45,727 nt of DNA. Origin: CABRXV01 sp900754955. GTDB taxonomy: Bacteria; Actinomycetota; Coriobacteriia; Coriobacteriales; Eggerthellaceae. This document shows, in pieces, positions 41,413 to 45,727 of the stretch. A program made the position numbers and the translations under genes. The notes below the pieces were generated by a model. The model was not told the origin of the DNA. It saw nothing but the letters and a program-made list of their open reading frames with translations, and did no database searches. The stretch is taken from the NCBI GenBank assembly GCA_902475005.1, contig CABRXV010000008.1:1-45727 (forward strand), read 5' to 3'. The first letter of the stretch is position 1. Each line of letters begins with the position of its first letter.

Positions 41413-41995
41413 GAAATGCCTGGTCATCAACCTTGACCGCTGCACTGGGTGCGACAGCTGCATCGTCAGCTGCAAGTTCGAGAACTCGCTGCCGCTCGGC
41501 GTGTACTACAACCGCGTGCTGGCGGTGGGTCCCACGGGCACCTACCCCGACATCGAGCGCTACAACCTGCCGGTCCAGTGCCAGCAATGCGAGCACGCCC
41601 GCTGCATCGAGGTGTGCCCCACCGGCGCGAGCTACCGCGACACCGAGACGGGCGTGGTGTTGGTGAACCGCGACGACTGCATCGGCTGCCGCTACTGCAT
41701 GTACGCCTGCCCGTACGGCGTGCGCTCGTTCGACAAGGAGGCGGGCGTGGTCGGCAAGTGCACCCTGTGCAGCCAGCTGACCGCCGACGGCTACTCCAAG
41801 CCGGCCTGCGTCCACAACTGCCCGGGAGGCGCGCGCTTCTACGGCGATCTGGAAGACCCGGAGTCCGACGTCTCCAAGGAGCTCGCGAAGTACGACGACG
41901 AGTGCATCCACCAGCTGCCCGCTCCCGACGGCGAGGCGCCGCTCACGCGCTATATCCTCTCGCCGAAGTACGCCTCCTGGAAGGAGAATCTGTAA
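41405..41995 (+). CDS. DmsB-like four-cluster Fe-S subunit
   Basis: A 196-residue electron-transfer subunit with four cysteine groups: CTGCDSCIVSCKFEN, CEHARCIEVCP, CIGCRYCMYACP and CTLC with CVHNC. The GTG start at 41405 lies within the end of the catalytic gene, behind GAGGAGG, so it is translationally coupled. It would pass electrons between the membrane anchor at 41995 and the catalytic subunit. Confidence 0.93.
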   Translation: MPKKCLVINLDRCTGCDSCIVSCKFENSLPLGVYYNRVLAVGPTGTYPDIERYNLPVQCQQCEHARCIEVCPTGASYRDTETGVVLVNRDDCIGCRYCMYACPYGVRSFDKEAGVVGKCTLCSQLTADGYSKPACVHNCPGGARFYGDLEDPESDVSKELAKYDDECIHQLPAPDGEAPLTRYILSPKYASWKENL

Positions 41996-42852
41996 TGGAA
42001 GAGATCATCCAATGGCCTTTGGTCCTGTTCTCCTTGCTCGCCGGCGCCGGCGGCTGCGCGTTCGCGTTCGCAGGCGCCTCTGAGTTCGTCGGCGGCACGA
42101 AGCGCGCCCGGTTCGCCGTGGGTATCGTCTCGCTCGTGCTCGTCGTGGTCGGCGGCCTGTTCTCGGTACTGCACCTTGCCTCCCCGCAGCACGTCATGGC
42201 CGCCGTGCGCCATGTGTTCTCGTTCTCGGGCGTTTCCGTCGAGCTCATGGTGTTGGGCCTGCTCGTCGTGGTCGGCGTGGTCTACCTGGTGCTTTCCAAG
42301 CGCAGCGGCGTCGACGGCGCGCGCAAGGGCTTTGCTGTCGCCGGCATCGTGCTGGGCCTCCTGCTGGCGTTCGTGACGGGCCATGGCTACGTCATCAGCG
42401 CGAAGGCCGCCTGGTTCACCGAGATCCTGCCCATCGCGTACCTGGGCACCTCGCTTGCCGCCGGCGCCCTGCTGTTCCTGCTGGTCAGCCTGGCCGTCGA
42501 CAAGGAGTTTTCCGCGAAGTCGTGGGGCGTGCCCGTGCTCGCGGCGTCCATCGTTGGCGCGGTGACCATCGTGGCCTACCTGGCCTACCTGCAGTCGGCA
42601 GGCTTCGACGTCGCCTCCCAGGCGCTCGTAACAGGTTTGGCCGTTGCCTGCGGCATCGTGGTCGCCATCGGATGCTCCATCGCCATCCTGCGCTGCACCG
42701 CGGGCGGCAACCGCCAGACTTTGACCGTGCTCGCGGCGGTCGGCTTCGTCGGCGCGCTGGCGGGCGGCCTGGCGGTCCGCTTGCTCATGTGGCTCTTCTC
42801 CGAAGGCTTCATGGAGCTCTTCGAGGCCGCGCGCGTCGTGCTCAACTGCTAG
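41995..42852 (+). CDS. DmsC-like membrane anchor subunit
   Basis: A 285-residue protein with about eight hydrophobic helices, typical of the DmsC family (quinol-interacting anchor of DMSO reductase-type enzymes). It starts WPLVLFSLLAGAGGCAFAF after a short polar end; the ATG overlaps the preceding stop by one base (TAATG). It lacks the NrfD-like pattern of the anchor at 12870, so the two Mo complexes in this window use different anchor types. A hairpin with a T-run follows the gene. Confidence 0.85.
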   Translation: MEEIIQWPLVLFSLLAGAGGCAFAFAGASEFVGGTKRARFAVGIVSLVLVVVGGLFSVLHLASPQHVMAAVRHVFSFSGVSVELMVLGLLVVVGVVYLVLSKRSGVDGARKGFAVAGIVLGLLLAFVTGHGYVISAKAAWFTEILPIAYLGTSLAAGALLFLLVSLAVDKEFSAKSWGVPVLAASIVGAVTIVAYLAYLQSAGFDVASQALVTGLAVACGIVVAIGCSIAILRCTAGGNRQTLTVLAAVGFVGALAGGLAVRLLMWLFSEGFMELFEAARVVLNC

Positions 42853-42881
42853 ACCTCTCCACTATTTTCCCCTCCTCTCTT

Positions 42882-42914
42882 GCCGGGCGCGCCTTCGCGT
42901 GCCCGGCGCATTTT
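42882..42914 (+). terminator. Hairpin after the anchor gene (partial terminator)
   Basis: GCCGGGC pairs with GCCCGGC, with a shorter inner GCG/CGC stem, followed by GCATTTT. It lies 30 nt after the anchor gene and 32 nt before TorD, so it may lower expression of the downstream maturation genes. Confidence 0.55.
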
Positions 42915-42945
42915 CCAGCTTTTTGTCCGTAGAACGGAGCCTTCG

Positions 42946-43731
42946 ATGAATCACGCGACAGAACTTCAAACGGCCATGGAAGAGCGGCGTTCGCTGTACT
43001 CGCTGGTATCGCTGCTTTTCGCGGCTCCCTTGACCCAGGAGCAGATCGACCGGCTGGGCGACGCGGGGCTTTCCGAGCGAGAGGACGTCTCCCACGGCCT
43101 TGCCGTCATGGGAAAGTTCCTGCGCAAGCACGATGCCGACACACGCCAGGCGCTCGCCGTGGACTACACGGGGACGTTCTACGGCATGCGGACGACCGGC
43201 GGGCGCGCTGCCCTGCCCTACGAGTCGGCGCACGACGAGGAAGGCGGCGAGCAGATGCTCATGGGCAAAGCCCGCGCCCGCGTCTACAACGTGTTCAAGA
43301 AGCACGCGCTGCGCCTTGACCAGAGCCTGAACCTTCCGGAAGACCATCTGAGCTTCGAGTGCGACTTCATGGCCGTCCTGGCCGAGCGCACGAAGGAGCG
43401 CCTGGCGGAAGGCGACGACGCCGAGACGCTGCGCCTGCTGACCACGCAGCGCTCCTTCCTCGCCCGCCACATCGCAAGCTGGTATCCGCGCTTCGCGCAG
43501 CTGGCGCTTTCCCTTTCGAAAGAGCGCTTCTACCACGGCGCGCTCGAGTTCGCGCAGGATTTCTTCGCGCTGGACGCCGACCTGCTGGACGACGCCATCG
43601 CGGCCGTCGAGGATGAGACCGGCCTGCGCGCCGAGGACGTCGCGCTCGACATGGAGTGGCTGGAAACGCCCCCGCGCGACGACGAGGCCGACCGCGCGGG
43701 CGACGAAGCGTGGAAGGTGGCGTCGTGCTAA
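42946..43731 (+). CDS. TorD-family chaperone
   Basis: A 261-residue helical cytosolic chaperone of the TorD/DmsD family. The hallmark region is seen as ALPYESAHDEEGGEQM (P-Y-E-S), and an upstream DYTGTFYGM matches the typical D-Y-x-x-L-F segment. Its presumed client is the Tat-exported subunit at 38527. It overlaps the next gene by one base (TAATG). It shares little beyond the family motifs with the TorD at 12200, consistent with a different client. Confidence 0.9.
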   Translation: MNHATELQTAMEERRSLYSLVSLLFAAPLTQEQIDRLGDAGLSEREDVSHGLAVMGKFLRKHDADTRQALAVDYTGTFYGMRTTGGRAALPYESAHDEEGGEQMLMGKARARVYNVFKKHALRLDQSLNLPEDHLSFECDFMAVLAERTKERLAEGDDAETLRLLTTQRSFLARHIASWYPRFAQLALSLSKERFYHGALEFAQDFFALDADLLDDAIAAVEDETGLRAEDVALDMEWLETPPRDDEADRAGDEAWKVASC

Positions 43732-44339
43732 TGGAAGGAATCACCCGCAGGACGCTGCTGGAAGGCGGCGCCGGCATCATGCTGCTCGTCGCGCTGGGCG
43801 GCGGGGCGCGCGCTTTGGCGGGCGACGCGGAGCTGCTGCGTCCCCCCGGCGGCCAGGACGACGCCCGCTTCTTCGGCAACTGCGTCCGCTGCAACCGCTG
43901 CGTCGGCGCCTGCCCGACGCGCGCCATCGGCTACGCCACCGCCGAGGACGGCGTGCTCAACGTGCGCCAGCCCGTCATGCGTTTCCGCATCGGCTGGTGC
44001 GACATGTGCGGCGGCGACCCCCGCTGCATTGCCGCCTGCCCGACCGGCGCGCTCGCGCCTTTCGACCCCGAGGCCGACAAGATTGGCATCGCCGTCGTCG
44101 ACGAGGGCGAATGCGAGCTTTTCGGCGTGTCCGGCCACTGCAGCGCCCCGTGCGTGGACGCATGCGAATGGGGCGCCCTACGCATTGACGAGCAAGGGCG
44201 CCTGGTCGTGGACGAAGAACGCTGCAACGGCTGCGGCGCGTGCGAGAACGTGTGCGTCGCCGGCTCGTACGGCGGCTACGCGGCCTCCGGCAAACGCGGC
44301 GTGAACATCAAGCCCTGGAAAGGCGGCGACGGACGATGA
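43731..44339 (+). CDS. NapG-like ferredoxin subunit with Tat motif
   Basis: A 202-residue Fe-S protein with an N-terminal twin-arginine motif (ITRRTLLEGG) and hydrophobic stretch, so it is exported. Cysteine groups CVRCNRCVGACP, CDMC with CIAACP, CSAPCVDAC and CNGCGACENVC can hold four [4Fe-4S] clusters. This is the NapG/MauM type, which works with NapH to move electrons from quinol to the periplasm. It overlaps napH by four bases (ATGA). In this operon, it may give the molybdoenzyme a second electron-entry route. No NapA, NapB or NapC is present. Confidence 0.88.
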   Translation: MEGITRRTLLEGGAGIMLLVALGGGARALAGDAELLRPPGGQDDARFFGNCVRCNRCVGACPTRAIGYATAEDGVLNVRQPVMRFRIGWCDMCGGDPRCIAACPTGALAPFDPEADKIGIAVVDEGECELFGVSGHCSAPCVDACEWGALRIDEQGRLVVDEERCNGCGACENVCVAGSYGGYAASGKRGVNIKPWKGGDGR

Positions 44340-45397
44340 CGAAACCGGTGAAGAAACGCTCGAAGATGACGATCGCACGGCGCGTCGTCGTGGCGGCGGC
44401 GTTCGTCGCCTGCGTCGTGGGCGTGCTGGCCTTCGGCGGCGCGGGAAGCTACTGCAGCTTCGGTGTGGACGCCATCGCGGCCATCTGCCCTCTGGGCTCG
44501 CTCGAGGCGCTCTTCGGCTCGTGGGCCGTGGCGCCGCGCGCGCTCATCGTGCTTGCCGTCGTGGTGGTACTCGGCGTGGTGTTCGGAAAGGCGTTCTGTT
44601 CGTGGGCCTGCCCCGTTCCCCCGCTCGACCGCTTCCTGCGCACGAAGAAAAGCCGCCACAAGGACGTCGACGAGCGGCATCAGGCGGCGGCGGAGTCGCT
44701 CGAGCGCTGGCACGCGTGCAGCTCGTGCGGCGCTTGCAGCAGCCACTGCGCCAGCGCCGACGGCGCGCAGGCTGCGGACGGCGAAAACGCCTTGGCCTGC
44801 GCCAAGGACGCCGCCGTGGCGCCCGAGGAGAAGGACGGCCAGGAAACCGACGTCGAGAAAGCCCTCGCGGGCAAACGGCGCTTCCGCCTGGATTCGCGCC
44901 ATCTGGTGCTCGCCGGCTCGCTCGTTTCGGCGGCGGCGTGCGGGTTTCCCGTGTTCTGCCTGGTGTGCCCCATCGGCCTTACCATCGCCTCGGTGATAGC
45001 CCTGTACCGCTTCGTCGGGTTCAACGAGCTCACCCTCAGCCTGGTCGTGTTCCCCGTCGTCATCGTGCTCGAGCTCGTGGTGCTGCGGAAATGGTGCCAC
45101 CGCTTTTGCCCGGTGGGAGCTCTGCTTTCGCTCATCTCGTCGTTCGGCAGCAAAATGACACGCCCGCGCGTCGACCACGACCGCTGCCTGCGGGCGGAAA
45201 GCGAGCCGTGCACAGCGTGTGCTTCCGTGTGCCCGGAGCACATCGACCCGGTGGCAGACCTCGGACGCCGTCCTCTTTCCGAGTGCACGCGCTGCGGCCG
45301 CTGCGCCGACGCGTGCCCGCACGACGCCATCTCCTTCACGAAACGTGGCCTGGCGCTTCGTCGGAACGAAAGTGCCCGAAAAGCCGCCGACGCCTAG
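44336..45397 (+). CDS. NapH-like membrane Fe-S quinol dehydrogenase subunit
   Basis: A 353-residue membrane protein with about four helices and two cytoplasmic-side motifs typical of NapH (CSFGVDAIAAICPLGSLE and CSWACPVPPLDR). It continues with CSSCGACSSHC, CLVCPIG and CHRFCPVGA, then ends with a ferredoxin-like segment (CTACASVCPEH, CTRCGRCADACP). The loop between is rich in Ala, Asp and Glu. Together with the NapG-like protein it forms a quinol-oxidising module. It is the last gene of the operon, followed by a terminator. It could instead belong to the NosR/RdxA-like relatives, but the length and partner favour NapH. Confidence 0.88.
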   Translation: MTKPVKKRSKMTIARRVVVAAAFVACVVGVLAFGGAGSYCSFGVDAIAAICPLGSLEALFGSWAVAPRALIVLAVVVVLGVVFGKAFCSWACPVPPLDRFLRTKKSRHKDVDERHQAAAESLERWHACSSCGACSSHCASADGAQAADGENALACAKDAAVAPEEKDGQETDVEKALAGKRRFRLDSRHLVLAGSLVSAAACGFPVFCLVCPIGLTIASVIALYRFVGFNELTLSLVVFPVVIVLELVVLRKWCHRFCPVGALLSLISSFGSKMTRPRVDHDRCLRAESEPCTACASVCPEHIDPVADLGRRPLSECTRCGRCADACPHDAISFTKRGLALRRNESARKAADA

Positions 45398-45414
45398 GCG
45401 GCATGCCCCGAACC

Positions 45415-45453
45415 GGAATGGCGCCGTCACCTGCGGCGCCATTCCGCATTTTC
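45415..45453 (+). terminator. Terminator of the molybdoenzyme operon
   Basis: An 11-bp stem GGAATGGCGCC with its complement, 9-nt loop, followed by GCATTTTCC. A second hairpin (CCGTCCTG/CAGGACGG) follows at about 45456-45485 and may serve the convergent gene. Confidence 0.8.
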
Positions 45454-45533
45454 CGCCGTCCTGACCGAAGACCGCGCAGGACGGCGGTTTGCTGTCTGGG
45501 AATCTTTCTGCCGCCCCCTGCAGCCGGCGGCCC

Positions 45534-45727
45534 CTACCCCTCCGGGTACACCAACGCTTCGTACTCTTCCAAAGGCAGCGGGCGGGCGAAGTAGAAGCCT
45601 TGCGCCTCTTCGCAGCCGGCCTCGTGAATCTGCCCCGAATCCGTTGACAGGTCGAGTCCCGCTTCGGCACCATTGCCGTTGCGGGGGAACGGAGGCGGAT
45701 CATGGGAAAACCGCGCCCGAAGCACAC
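45534..45727 (-). CDS. C-terminal end of a probable EAL-domain protein (partial)
   Basis: The last ~30 residues (HEAGCEEAQGFYFARPLPLE...) match the C-terminal end of EAL-type cyclic-di-GMP phosphodiesterases, where G-C-x-x-A-Q-G-[FY] and P are conserved. The start lies beyond the window edge. The preceding ~30 residues in the same frame do not look like a normal EAL segment, so a frameshift or degeneration just upstream is possible. Confidence 0.5.
   Translation of the reverse strand, partial: VLRARFSHDPPPFPRNGNGAEAGLDLSTDSGQIHEAGCEEAQGFYFARPLPLEEYEALVYPEG

Larger units (their letters stand above)
33098..45727. mobile_element. Candidate integrative element, left end present, right end outside the window
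   Basis: The tRNA-fMet fragment, arm-like repeats and the integrase remnant define a left boundary. Everything to the right, including the transporter cassette and the third molybdoenzyme locus, may be element cargo. No second att site or intact tRNA-fMet is seen up to 45727, so the extent is inference. Confidence 0.4.

Noticed and set aside
38347..41475. A minus-strand open frame of more than 1000 codons opposite the molybdoenzyme gene
   Set aside because: Same effect: an antisense shadow of a clear catalytic subunit, without recognisable domains.
1..45727. CRISPR array
   Set aside because: No set of regularly spaced, near-identical repeats with unique spacers and no cas genes were seen; tandem repeats present are short and spacer-free.

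Overview
The window is high-GC chromosomal DNA that most resembles an Eggerthellaceae (Coriobacteriia) gut actinobacterium. The lineage call is inference from several traits seen together: three multi-subunit molybdopterin (DMSO-reductase family) loci, TorD-type chaperones, a LuxR regulator with a large membrane N-terminus, two DASS carriers, and typical start and ribosome-binding-site usage (ATG/GTG/TTG behind AGGAGG).

Layout. 1-9000 is core housekeeping DNA read on the minus strand: moeA, eno, a PiT phosphate transporter, a lone ecfT, then the ribosomal block infA-rpmJ-rpsM-rpsK-rpsD-rpoA-rplQ. 9266-9517 holds tRNA-Lys and tRNA-Gln. 10106-11903 carries a universal stress protein and an MFS carrier. 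11989-17499 is a respiratory locus on the minus strand: catalytic subunit, four-cluster Fe-S subunit, NrfD anchor and TorD chaperone, followed on the same strand by a selenocysteine tRNA gene. The catalytic gene is interrupted by one in-frame TGA exactly at the molybdenum-ligand position, so I read it as a 1037-residue selenoprotein of the TtrA/PsrA/ArrA type. 17947-18471 holds small-RNA signals and a candidate type I toxin-antitoxin pair. 18508-20950 holds a DUF2148 protein, a C_GCAxxG_C_C protein, a small alarmone synthetase and a LOG-family protein.

21134-29158 is a second Mo locus. It encodes a transhydroxylase/catechol-dehydroxylase-type large subunit, its three-cluster small subunit with a C-terminal beta domain, and two DASS carriers. 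A LysR regulator is divergent from them. Together they suggest uptake and reductive processing of a (poly)phenolic or organic anion substrate. 29283-33009 holds small zinc-ribbon proteins, a trigger-factor-like chaperone and a hypothetical gene with an in-frame TGA.

At 33098 a 45-bp 3' fragment of initiator tRNA, followed by integrase-type repeats and a truncated integrase, marks one end of an integrative element. Inside it are remnants of an IS3-type composite transposon around a DMT-family transporter, then a third Mo respiratory locus. That locus comprises a LuxR regulator, an unknown accessory protein, the catalytic subunit, a DmsB-like subunit, a membrane anchor, TorD, and NapG-like and NapH-like subunits. 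The other end of the element is not in the window. The window closes with the C-terminal end of a probable EAL-domain protein.
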